Part shown: positions 8,311 to 18,644 of the stretch, one piece after another | Numbering within the stretch: the first letter of the stretch is position 1 | Layout: every line of letters starts with the position of its first letter | NCBI GenBank assembly: GCA_025201845.1 | Contig: MU604120.1 | Location: forward strand, 1-21,315 | Direction: 5' to 3' | DNA: 21,315 bases | DNA from: Martensiomyces pterosporus | Lineage: Eukaryota > Kickxellomycota > Kickxellomycetes > Kickxellales > Kickxellaceae | The notes under the pieces: generated by a model | The model's input: the letters and a program-made list of their open reading frames with translations, nothing else | What the model was told of the DNA's origin: nothing | Database searches by the model: none | Translations under genes and position numbers: made by a program

Positions 8311-11300
8311 CTAAAACCCCGCAAAGTTGCTCTTCAACGAGATTTTGCCTGCTCCACTCTCGCCCTCCTTTTGTAGCGGAGGCGATGCTGAGGATGAGCG
8401 ACGGCCAGCATCACCAAACCCACCGTCGTCATCGTCCTCACCATTCTCGTCAGTGCTCCTTTGTTGCTGCCGCTGGGCCGATGACGCACGCGATCTGATC
8501 GCTGACTCCAGGCGCCTCTTGGCAAGGGGCTGGGTAGACGAGAGCCTGATCAGTATAGACTTGAACAAGTCGGGCGAGAGCGCTGCCAGACTGAGTATAG
8601 CCTCCGTGATCCTGGTCTCCACAGCCAGCAGATTGCTGCAGTCATCCGGGAGCATCGACAAAAGGAGCATGAGGACTGCTGCCATCATAGACCCGCCAAC
8701 CATCGAATCCGCGTAGCTTGTAGTGGCAAACATCACCAGTACGTTGAGCAGCTTGTTAGAATCTACCGCGGGCAACAAAGCGCTGTCGCCACCAGCGGCC
8801 GGCTTTTCGTTTTCTATCTGCTGGTAGAGCGCTTTGGCAATCGCAGGTATGCTCTCCCTAGCGAGTGCCGGTAGCACCGAAAGAACAGCGCTGTTGGCAA
8901 CAAACGACGTCCCATTGGCAGCTGCCATAAACCCAGGCACATCAGGAACACCGCTGTTGCTGCTGCTGGCTAACATCGACGCGAGCTTGGCAACAAACAG
9001 CGACCGAACCTTTGCTGAAAGGGGCTCTGGGGTGGTATCCTCTGCACCCTTCAAAATGCTGGCAACCAGAGACAGCGCCTTAACCAGTACGTCTTCGTCC
9101 TCAGACGCTAGCAGCTCAGCCAGCATCGAGTTGAGCATAGACGACAGCAGCTCTGGTGCACCGCAGTTATCATTATCATCGCCAGTCAAGCTGCCACCAT
9201 TCAGGAGGAGGTCGGCAGGAACGGCAGCTGCCGCCGCCGCAGGCGCATTGATGCCACCTGTCTGCAAGAACTCGTTCAGCACAGCGAATGCCGCCTTTGT
9301 GGCCCCAAATTTAAACACCGACTCGCGCCAGAGGTCCAGCCACAGCGCAACCAGAGACTTGAAAAGGTCGCCATTTGCGCTTGGGTCATAGCGAGAGAGG
9401 GCAGCACCCACGATGACTGCCAGCATATGAAGCGAGTCTGACGCCAGAACACACAGCTTGCTGACCAGCTGCTCATCGTCGTCATTAGGCGAAGACGTGG
9501 CTGAGCGCAGAAGGCAGCAGCGTGCAAATCTCCATGCGCCGATGGCGTCCCGGAGAACAGCATAGCCGAAATCACTGAGGCCGAGTGAATCGAATATCGG
9601 CGAGTCGCCGGGTGAGTCTCTAGACAGTGCAGCGTTAAACTTGACACTGTCGAACAGCCACTTGGCTAGCGGTTGCGTCTGCTGGCTCACGTCTCCAGTG
9701 CTGCCTGTCCTTGTCGCTGTGGTCCCGAGAGAGCCGAGAAGCGCCTTAGACACAGCCATGGCCTTTGTCGCGACATCGATACGTGCGTTGCGGTTCTCGC
9801 ACTGCTGCTTGGCAGCCTGGCTGAGGCGTCCAGACTCTCGCTGTGCTGCATCACCGCCATCAAGTTCCGTCGAGCTAACTAGGGGTTGCAGCGGCGTGGT
9901 CACTGCCTGCATCCATATTTCTTCAACAAGCCACGAACGGCCGCCCTCCCCGGACACAGAATCCGCGTTTGCAGTGGCAACAAACAGGGAGGCAAAGTGC
10001 AAATCTCCAGAGAGCTCAAGGAGAGCACACAGGGCCGACAGGAGCGACGAAAGAAGATCAATGTCGGAAGACCACCTGACTGCTGCATTGGATGTCGACG
10101 ACGTTGGCCCGTAGACGCTGACTCCAGCTCGCACCAGGCTAGCGATCCTCTCGGCCTCGCTATCTCCCTGACTGCCCTGGTCAGTGCCGTCAATGTCAAG
10201 TGCGCCCAGAAGCCTGCTGACCGTTGGCGTTACAAGCGGGTCGCCCGCCAGGTCTGCCGAGGAGAGCTGCGAGACGAATTTGTCCGCTGATGAGAGTTTG
10301 GATAGCCTGGCGAGTTCCTGCAGGATGAAGCTCAGCAATAGAACTGCTGATTGGGAAGGAAGCCTTTCGCCACTGGATAGGCGCGCGTTGGGGATGCGAA
10401 CCGCATCGGTGCTTTGCAGGCAGCCCAGGAGCTCCTCATGTCCGGCCCTCAGCACGCTGGCGCCCTTTGCTGCTCCGCCATGCGCAGACGTGCTGAGCAG
10501 AAGCGAGAGGGACCCCAGGAACCGGGGCAAGTAGTAGCGGTACCAGACAGCGAGCGAGCCACGCACCAGCTCAACATACGTCGACTCCAAGCCCAGATTC
10601 AACCCAAGACCGATGTCAGGCGCACCGTCATCGCTGCTGCCATCAGCACCTCTGCCTGCAGACCGTGCCACGCCACTGGCAGCGGCGTGCTCAATGATAT
10701 GCAGCTCGTCGTAAATGTCTCTGGACTGGACGCCCACCACTGCAGTGTCTCGCACGGCATCCAGCCAGAGCTCGCAAAGCACCGGCATGTGCAGCTTCAC
10801 GACATCCAACAGGCCCTCGCTGCGCGCCTTGATCGCATAGTCCAGTATCACCGACCATGTGCGCAGCGTCGTCAGCCGAGTAATGATATGCGTCTGGGGC
10901 GTGATTGTGTCTAGCGGATCGTTCTTTGCATTGAATCTGTGCTTTGCGCCAGGTGCTCCAGGCGACATGGATCTGAACGCCACCTGAGGAGCAAGCAGCC
11001 GTAGGATACGGACCAGAGACCCTCTGTCTGTAACCAGACCCGAAACAAGGTAAGCCGTTGCTGCGTTCATTGCGGCCTGCTTGAGCAGCGGCGGGTGTCC
11101 AGAATATCCACTAGTGCCATGAGCCGAGCTCTCAGCGGCATCTGCCGTGCCTGGAGTCTCGCTGAGGGCGGGCATAAATGCCGAGTTCAGCTGTGCCTGG
11201 TAGATCGACAAGATGGGCATACCCTCGCCTGGCATTGCAGGGTCCTCGACATCGCAGAACTGGTCAATGAGTCGCTGCAGCAGATGCAGCCCCAAGCAGC

Positions 11301-14300
11301 ACAGCGTGGGCGATTGGGATACTGGCGACGTGGCAGCCATGTATCCAACGCGGACCAGATCTGCAAGCAGTGAAGTGAACGGATGTGACCTCCATTGGCG
11401 CCGTCCCCGACCCAGGCTCAAGGCCGATGCAGGCGGACGGGCGCAGTCGATAACATCCAAGATAGCGATGACCGCCACAACAGCCACTTGTTTGGTGATC
11501 GAATTGAATGGGCGGACGTTGTCAACCAGCACGTCTTCCGCTTGCACAGCATTCTTTGCTTTAGAGCCACCCAGACTAGCCACAGCGCCTGCACGCTTGG
11601 TAAACACCAAGCACAAAGTCTCGACAAGAGCAACCGTCTGCGCAATCCCTTCGGCATTCTCTCCGGCTTCGTCGAACTGCACCTCTGTCAAGGCACACAG
11701 CGACTCGAGTTTGCTGTATTCATGGCCAACAGCCAGGTTGATGGTAGACCGAACGAGCTTGCGCAGATCCGCAATTAGTGCAGGGGAATCGCAATCGCCG
11801 CCAGCGATATCGCGTTGCTCGCAGACGGTGTTGTGGAGAGCTAACGCCTCCCAGACAATGTCGCTCATCGACCAGTCAGCCCAGTCAGCCTCAGAATGCT
11901 CCTCGAGGGACTCGACTATCCGCTCGCCGTAAAGCCTTAGGACGCCGTCCAGTGCCAGCACCGAAACATGCTGGAACGAGTGCAGGCCAGCCGAGTATCC
12001 GTAGTACGCAGTCCTACGTGTCTGCAGAATCGGTCGCAGGGTCTGACGAACGAGCAACGGCAAGAACTCTGGCTCGCGTGGCGGGAAGAAAAGAAGCTGC
12101 TTCTGCGTAGCAAAGATAAACTCCGCAGCGGTCTGCCACCTGGCATCCGGGTCCACGATCGGAGAGAGCGGAGCACCTTGGCCAGACAGGAGCGGGACGG
12201 GTGCGCCAACCGAGGGTAGCGAGCGACGCAGCTCACGCAACAGCGTTAGGACAGAGTCCCTTGTTACATCGTCGACTTGTAGCTCGGGGCCAAAGACAAG
12301 GATCAGTGAGCTGACCAAGTGGCCGATCGAGGCTCGCGCATCAAAGGCGTCCATATCCGACCGTGCGCACACATACTGGTAGTCGCCCTCTCCGCCAACA
12401 GCGGCTGCCAGTGCTGCGTCTCGCTGCTCCTCGCTGCTGCGCCCATGGTGGGTGGTACTGTTGGGGTGCGTGATAGCCGCATCCTTGGCCACTGCAACAA
12501 TGTTGCCCAGCCCACCGCCAAAGCGACTGGCGTCAGCTGAATTTGCAGTCTCATTGGCAGCAAACTGCTGTGCAGCCTGCCTGCTCCATGCCGCTGGGTC
12601 GATCATTGAACGCAATGGGAGAGCACGCTCGATGCTCGCACAGTCAGTAATTGCGTGCGCCGCATGTTCTCTGCCCCGGATCCAAAGCGCCGATGCGTAC
12701 AGCGGAAACGCGTGTGAATCGCTGAGGAATAGCTTGAGTGCCATCTTGAACGTGTCGCGAGCATATGGCTCAAACATAAACCCAGCAGACATTGCCGCCT
12801 CTGCAAGCGCCGATATAGCCCAAGTGTGGACAATAGGGTCCTTGTCGCTAGCCAGCGAATGGAGCAAGACCACGACCTGCTTCAATGAGCCACCAGCGAC
12901 AATCGAGCCTGCGCGTGAGTACAAAGAGCCAAGGGCCACGGCTGTGCCTGCGCGCGCAAAGCGGTCGCGCGACCGAATCGCCTGGCTTGTCAGGTGGTCC
13001 AGCAGGTACGGCAAGTAAGCCGTGGATGCATCTCTGGTAAAAGTAGCCAGGTAGCCGATAATCTCGCCTGCAAGCAAGCGGTGCGCCGGCGAAGGCAGGA
13101 TGAGCGCTGCTCTGGTCATTTCGACAACAGCTCTAGCGACTCTGGGAGCGATCTCTAGTTGCTGCTGCTGATTTGGCGACCTGTCGCTCTGGTGCTCAAT
13201 GACTAGCAGACCCTGCCGGACCAACGAATACCCTTGTATGGCCGCATAGAGCGCAGAGAGTATGTTTGTAAGGACTGCCGCGTAGCGGTGTGAGTTGAAC
13301 GGCAGGCTGTTGAGCCGCATAACCAGGTCATCGAGCAGCGTCATCTGCGCATTGTCCGAGAGAGACGGGAAGATATGTCCAAACAGCTGGATCGAATCGT
13401 CAACTAGCTTTGTATACGGCGCTGGTGGTGGCTGCAGCGTAAGAGCGATCCTGTTCGCTCCAGATGCAGCTATTTCCCTGTGCTCAGCAGCAGAGATCGG
13501 CTGAGTTCCCAGAAACATAGACGCAGTGGGGCACAGTGTGGCCAGCCAGTCAAACTCTGGCGCAGACATGTGGCAGTTGGCAAAATCTTTGCCTGCACTG
13601 GTGCTGCTGGCCATGCTGCCCAGCGACTGCCGGTCAGAGGACAGCTTTTGTGCGCCATCACTCTGGCCAACGATGCTATGCAAGAGTGTAGTGACACCAG
13701 TTTCTGACTCGTATCCCCAAGGACCGCTGCGGAACCCACGCAGGCAAGTATAGCCCTCAGATCCAGCTCCTGGCACGCCGCCAGGCATCGAGGGATCCAA
13801 TCCACCACCTGGCACTGTGCCCAATGGCCCATGCTGCAGCCTCTGGCTGTTTGGCCGCGGTGAGGCGTCCTTCTTGTGGCTGAGCTGGCTCGAAGCACCC
13901 AAGACAGCAGCACCAATCTTGGTTCCATGTATCTCAAGCAAGTTATCCGCACTTGCCAGCACTTGCTCGATAAGGCGCGTGATAGCTGGCGTCATCGAGG
14001 ACATCTTTGCAGGATGTGTGAATACTTGCAAGCACTCGACGACGCGGTCGCGGATCTGCATATGGCTGGTCAGAATCGACGTCTGTGTTGGCAGCTCCCA
14101 CGTTGGCCGTGCAGGGTCCACCACATCATACGCCTGTACCGATACAGAGGCCCGCCTAGCTCCACCACCAGATGCTCTGCCTGTGGACTGCGGCAATGGC
14201 GGTGGCGGTGCATCCAGAGCATTGTCGGCGAACATCAGAGTAAACCTCAAGCAGGCCAGAATCCGCTTCACTTCGCTATCAGCAAGGCACGATGTGCCAG

Positions 14301-17300
14301 CTGTGTCTGCAGCTGTTGTACGCATGTACGCGAGGAAATGCGATAGCGCCATGTATCTGGACTGCAGCTGATGTGAGCGTGTGTACCAGGGCATATCGGC
14401 GGTGACAAACCCGCTGGAGCTGGTATCATCAGGCTGTGGCATAGCTGCGATCCAAAGACGCAGCCACTCGGTATGTGCGCGCTTCGAGATAAACTCTGGC
14501 CCCAGGCTAGTCAGCCCCGTAAGCAGGACCCACCCTGCAGTCATACGCATGTTGAGCAGCGCCGCCAGACGGTCAGCGCGCACTGCCGGCTTACGCTGTC
14601 TGTCCTGCGTGCGATCCATTGCGGCAGGAGCCATGCCCAGCGATGCACCCACATTTGCAGGGTCTGCACTGCTAGCACCAGCCACCACACGCTCGCTGCC
14701 AGCACTGTTCGGCTGGTGCTTGGATTCAATGATTTCGGGTTCAGTGCGCTGGTATGCAGAGTTCAGCAGACGAATAGCGATGCTGTGCACCCATTCGACC
14801 AAGTCAAGTGGGACATCAAGCAAAGACTCTGACGCAGGCGAGACTGCTTGTGCAGATGAGCCAGACGAGAACGAAGATGGTTGCGACACACTCGACACGC
14901 CGCCTTTGTTCGCCGCTGCACCCATGGCTATCACACTAGCAATTCCGTATGCATATCCAATGCACCGCTTCATGGCGTCCAGGGTCGGACTGCTATGTGC
15001 GGCGCAGTGTGCACAAAACTGCTGGAACCGCGAGACTAAAGTAGCTACCACGCGAGAAGTGTGCGATCTGTCGTGGCGCATCAGCGAGCCCAAGCATGCG
15101 GCAGCGTTAATGCGCACAGCCTCATTCGGGTACCCAAGCCAGTTTTCGAGCGGAACCATCCAAGTATTCTTGCGCACATCGCTATAGTAGCTGCTGCCTC
15201 TCTCTTCGCCATCGTCTCCAGTTGGAATGGGCAAGAATACGTCGAGGGACCCGCAAGTCTCGCCTAGATCTTCGATGAGCAGGCGCCATTCCTGCAGTAC
15301 GATGAGCAGCGCAACTTCGCTGCCTCCGCCTCCAGCAGCAGAGTTTGTGGTCGACTGCGGGGACCGCCATGGTAGCACAGCTCCAGCGGCGGCTGCAGCC
15401 AGATTCGTCATGCTGTTTTGCTGGCTGTTGCCCTCGACCATAGCCCTAACGTCTGCAGGCAGCGACCCAGCTAGCCAGGCATTCCAGATGGTCTGCGCAG
15501 CGCCAAGCTTGCCCTGCTCAGTAAGCAACTTTTGAGCAATGGGCACACGCAAAAGCCACGAGCACATGTTGCGCAATGCGAGGATATCCGCCTCTGCACG
15601 AGCGTCCAAGGCGCCCACAAGCCCCGTCCCGTTGTCGACTTGCTGCTCTGAGCCAGAGCCGACCAAGCGAGAGCTGAATGCGCTGGTAGGCAGGTTTGAC
15701 GGCGTGCCAATTGCATGGGTAAGGCCAGGGCGCACGGCTCTTGTGCGCGAATCTAGGGCAGTTGAGCCAGGGATCTGCGCACTGGATGCCAAGTCGATCA
15801 GAATGTGGTTGAGGATCAGCGCATAGTGCGATTCAACAACCTTAGTGCCCAGCTCCTCAAACAGGGCTGCGTATGCGTCGATGATTCCAGCACGAAGCTC
15901 GCGCGAGGCTGCGGCACGAGTAAAGGGCACCGAAAGCCATGTCAGTGCGCGTGCAAGCGACACACTGCCATCGTTGCTGGCAGACGCCTCGGCTCGCACA
16001 ACAGCAGCACTGGCCCCAGCATTGCTGCTGTTTGCAGCATTTACAACAGTAGCTGCCCCCACAGGGCTCACCTTTCCCTGAGCCGATATATCGTTGGATG
16101 ATCTGGTGCTGTGGAGTCCTTGCGCATCCTCAGGATGTGAGTCGCCTCTTGTCATGCTGATGGTTTCGCGGCGCGGGCGAGATTTGCCATCCGATATCGC
16201 TGACGTTGCAGGAGAAGCAGCCGGCAAAGTGGCTTCAGGAGACGCGCTATGGCCCTTTGCGTGCTGTTCATCGAAGCTATTTCTAACAGAGGTGCCTGCG
16301 CTAGCAGCCTTGAGCTGATACCCGGCGCTCTTTGCGATTGCGCGAATAGCTGGATCTGCTACCTTTGAGCTGGCAATCAACTCGCCGCCATTTGCACCGC
16401 CGCTGTTTGTTTCAGAAACAGTCGACGATAGGGATATGGTGTTTGAGATCAGCACGGCAATGAACCTAGCGGCAGCACGTCGAATGATCAGAACCGTGCT
16501 CGAAAGCAGATCGAGCAGCGCCGAGGAAATAAACGACTCTGCATCAAAAGAGGATGCGGGAAGCATATACGGCGTAAAGAACACCAGCGATTCTAGAGCG
16601 CTGATAGTGGCCAGCACAAGCAATGGCGATTTGTGCTGCAAATTGGGGCGGATGCATTTGATAATCTCCTTTGCCTGAGCCTCAGCCGCAGTCTTGCCAC
16701 CACCTCCCTGCAGCAGCTTGCTCAGCGTTCTGGTAGCCTCGACACGCACAGAAACAGGCTCTGCAGATGTCTTTATGGTCTTCAAGGCGATGGCAAGGAA
16801 ATCGTTGAAGCAGCTCAGCAGTCTGAATCCGGCTTTGGTGGATAGGGCCTCGAATAAGACGCCTGCGCACACAAGGGCCGCCAACCTAGCCTCTCTCTCG
16901 ACGGTTTTCTTCTTGGCCTGCATCACAGCCTGAATTGCATCCAGCGTTTCGCCTAGTCTGCGCATGTCGCCAATCTCATACAGCCTCGTCAGACACTTTG
17001 CAATCAGGTCGCGCACCACCCTAGCTGGCTTGGGAACTTGTGTGAGAATCCCTGGCTTGACCGAAGCCGATCCAGCGGCTTTCGAAGTCCCGCTACCGCT
17101 ATTTCCGCCACCAAGCCAGGAGAGCCTGCTGCCAGGCTTTGCATGGATAGCTGGCGGGATCATTGCAATCTCCAGCAGTATCTGCTCAAGCTTCTCCTGC
17201 GTGCCCTTTAGCGCATCCTACAGTTCAGATTAAACAGGGCTGGCGGGGGTAGATGGCGCAGCACGTTAGTTTGACGTTCCTGTGTTCATTAAGGGATTGC

Positions 17301-17472
17301 AGCCAAATGCGCCGAGCTACGAGAGCCAGTGTACTTTGGCACTTACACCAGTCGCAGTGGATTCCAAGTAGGCATCTAGGCTCGACAGCCATTTCAGCAG
17401 AAACATTTCCCTGTCGCCTGGCGAGGCCAGTGCTGCATACCGCGCCTCGTCAAAGACCAAGGGCGTGGTCAT
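8311..17472 (-). CDS. LAA1: HEATR5/Laa1-family HEAT-repeat protein (AP-1 accessory factor)
   Basis: The gene is read on the minus strand as exon 17472-17347 (42 codons) and exon 17217-8311, about 3010 residues. Laa1 in yeast and HEATR5 in animals are giant HEAT-repeat proteins that help the clathrin adaptor AP-1 at the trans-Golgi network and endosomes. The N-terminus matches HEATR5 closely: FLLKWLSSLDAYL in exon 1, then after the splice a helical segment, LIAKCLTRLYEIGD and a run of helical pairs. The conserved HEATR5 C-terminus is also present as KISLKSNF just before the stop. Yeast Laa1 and human HEATR5B are near 2000-2070 residues, so this protein carries about 1000 extra, including a Ser/Ala/Gly-rich, probably disordered stretch at about 305-460 and an acidic tail. 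ATG 17472 (A at -3) is the first ATG in its frame. Individual HEAT repeats were not delimited. Confidence 0.92.
15966..16431 (-). other. LAA1: Low-complexity Ser/Ala-rich insertion within LAA1
   Basis: This stretch encodes about residues 305-460 of the Laa1 homologue. It is rich in Ser, Ala, Gly, Asn and Thr, with scattered basic residues and SP dipeptides, and lacks the regular amphipathic helix pairs seen on either side. It interrupts the N-terminal HEAT region, where HEATR5 proteins known to me have no comparable linker. It is most likely a flexible, possibly phosphorylated loop. Confidence 0.65.
17218..17346 (-). other. LAA1: Intron of LAA1 (129 bases)
   Basis: On the minus strand the donor is GGT|GTAAGT and the acceptor is AACTGTAG|GAT. 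A CTGAAC branch-like word lies a few bases before the acceptor. Phase-0 joining links ESTATG to DALKGTQ and so connects the two parts of the conserved HEATR5 N-terminus. The unspliced frame has a stop within this segment. Confidence 0.88.
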
Positions 17473-17595
17473 CTTGCTTTCTCTTTTTTGCTTCTCTGTT
17501 TTTGCTGGCTTTGTCAATGAAGACAGGTATAATGCGTCAAATAGCAGAAACTCTGGGAGAAGCAAGCAGGAAATTAAAACGAGCAGGAGTGTGGT

Positions 17596-17603
17596 CCAAT
17601 CAG
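17596..17603 (+). promoter_or_regulatory. CCAAT box upstream of LAA1
   Basis: CCAATCAG matches the core bound by the HAP/NF-Y complex (CCAAT followed by CA or CG is favoured). It lies about 125 bases upstream of the LAA1 start, a normal distance, and such boxes act in either orientation. A chance match is possible. Confidence 0.35.
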
Positions 17604-17635
17604 GAAGAGAAAGCAAGAAATGCCAAGTGTATGCT

Positions 17636-17660
17636 GCCTGGTGCTGCTTCGGCACCAGGC
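17636..17660. repeat. GC-rich perfect hairpin between FMN1 and LAA1
   Basis: GCCTGGTGC at 17636-17644 is the exact reverse complement of GCACCAGGC at 17652-17660, with a 7-base loop TGCTTCG. The stem is nine pairs, mostly G-C, so it should fold on either strand. On the minus strand it lies about 170 bases after the FMN1 stop and about 165 bases before the LAA1 ATG, so it could be in the FMN1 3' untranslated region. Confidence 0.85.
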
Positions 17661-17666
17661 CAAACA

Positions 17667-17690
17667 GGCAAAGCAGGCACTGCTTTTGCC
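17667..17690. repeat. Second hairpin directly after the first
   Basis: GGCAAAGCAG at 17667-17676 pairs with CTGCTTTTGCC at 17680-17690. It makes ten pairs with one bulged T and a 3-base loop GCA. It begins six bases after the GC-rich hairpin at 17636-17660, so the two form a compact double stem-loop of 55 bases. Confidence 0.75.
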
Positions 17691-17828
17691 GCCCCCTTAC
17701 CCCACACTTGTCTGCCACATCACAGGGGCAGGAAATCTGTTTTAAATCTCAGTTGGCGCGAGCACGCAGAAAGCCTAAAAGGCGCATCTCCCCCACCCAC
17801 ACAGAGCACAGAGGCTAGAATATGGAGG

Positions 17829-18444
17829 CTAGTTGAAAAAGTCTGCATCCTTGACGGCAGCGTAGGCTGGTCTCTGCAGCGAGGTTTCAGCGACCTTAAT
17901 GTCCGTGTGGATATCGTCGATGAGGGCGTCCAGGCTGCTATAGTCCTTTTCTGGGCGGATGTACGAGAGGATGGCGACCTTTAGGTGGCTGCCGTAAAAG
18001 TCCTCCTCGTACTTGTGCATGATATGGACCTCGCCCGACCGCTTCTCGTTCTTGAAGTAGGGATTCCAGCCGAGGCTCATAACCATCGGCCGCACTTGGT
18101 CGTCGCCAGCGACCTTTGCCCACCCGTAGTACACGCCAATCGGGATATCGGCCAGTGCCTCCTCGACTGCCTGCTCAGGCAGGTTTGCTACATGAACACA
18201 ACCAGGGCAGAAGCTATTAGCTACCACAAAGCAAGGGCGATTTTGCAGCCCGCAATTCGAGGTGTGTGGCCACCACTGCTGCTGCTAGTCATGCTTCTGG
18301 CTTACCGGTGGGAATTCCCAGCTGCTTGCCGCCACGCCCAAACCCACGCACAACATCGCCCTGGACAAATATCGGGTATGGCTTCTCGGGCACCTCTGCA
18401 CCGACGATAAGCGGCCGCTCAGTGGAGGTCTTGTCTGCAGACAT
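17829..18444 (-). CDS. FMN1: Riboflavin kinase (ATP:riboflavin 5'-phosphotransferase)
   Basis: The gene is read on the minus strand as exons 18444-18306 and 18187-17829, 165 residues, the size of animal RFK rather than the longer yeast Fmn1. The enzyme phosphorylates riboflavin with ATP to FMN (EC 2.7.1.26), the first step from vitamin B2 to the flavin cofactors. The family signature [15 protein letters not shown] spans residues 36-50 and is split by the intron inside the Ala codon; its Thr-Asn pair binds Mg-[12 protein letters not shown] follows at 64-72. GEVHIMH at 98-104 carries the expected catalytic Glu99, followed by the conserved DFYG and the C-terminal helix ending KVAE. No signal peptide or FAD synthetase domain is present, so this is a single-function kinase. 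ATG 18444 begins directly upstream of the conserved barrel. A TATATA word lies about 30 bases upstream. Confidence 0.95.
18188..18305 (-). other. FMN1: Intron of FMN1 (118 bases)
   Basis: On the minus strand the donor is ACCG|GTAAGC and the acceptor is CATGTAG|CAAAC. GCTAAT, a good branch-site word, lies upstream of the acceptor. The split codon (G plus CA) restores Ala47 inside the invariant PTAN motif, which makes both boundaries certain. Confidence 0.95.
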
Positions 18445-18644
18445 TGCTGTTTATTCCTATGTGTCTGTGTAGTATATATCAAGCTGGCTTGTAGAATGGA
18501 GAAGAGGAGAAAAAGCAAGCAGCAGCAGTATGGCAGAAAGAGGTTGGTGCGTTTTTGGGGGAGGGCAAGCCAACGCCAATTTGTAATCCAAAGTCAAGGG
18601 AGGCGGGACGCACCAGAGAAAAAAAATAGCCCCACACAAGAGCT
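18445..18644 (-). other. Intergenic region between SYF1 stop and FMN1 start
   Basis: These 200 bases carry the SYF1 3' end and the FMN1 promoter. A TATATA word at 18473-18478 lies about 30 bases before the FMN1 ATG, which is close for a TATA box unless the leader is extremely short. A run of eight A at 18620-18627 (T on the minus strand) follows the SYF1 stop within 25 bases. No gene or stable structure was recognised. Confidence 0.5.

Larger units (their letters stand above)
17473..17828 (-). other. LAA1 promoter and FMN1 3' region
   Basis: These 356 bases separate the LAA1 start from the FMN1 stop; both genes are on the minus strand. The segment must hold the FMN1 3' untranslated region and the LAA1 promoter. 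It contains an ATTATA word at 17528-17533 (minus strand, about 55 bases before the LAA1 ATG), a CCAATCAG element at 17596-17603, two consecutive hairpins at 17636-17690 and a purine-rich leader on the minus strand next to the ATG. No further coding sequence was recognised. Confidence 0.6.

Noticed and set aside
8311..17163. LAA1 starting at the internal ATG at 17163
   Set aside because: This would omit the conserved HEATR5 N-terminus, which is encoded in frame up to an acceptor at 17218 and in an upstream exon 17347-17472.
17636..17690. FMN riboswitch next to riboflavin kinase
   Set aside because: The bacterial FMN riboswitch has a conserved multi-helix core that is not present here, and it is not known from fungi. 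Only the two simple hairpins are supported.
17829..18187. FMN1 as a truncated or broken gene lacking its N-terminus
   Set aside because: The missing signature motif is found in a second exon at 18306-18444, and splicing exactly restores the PTAN motif.
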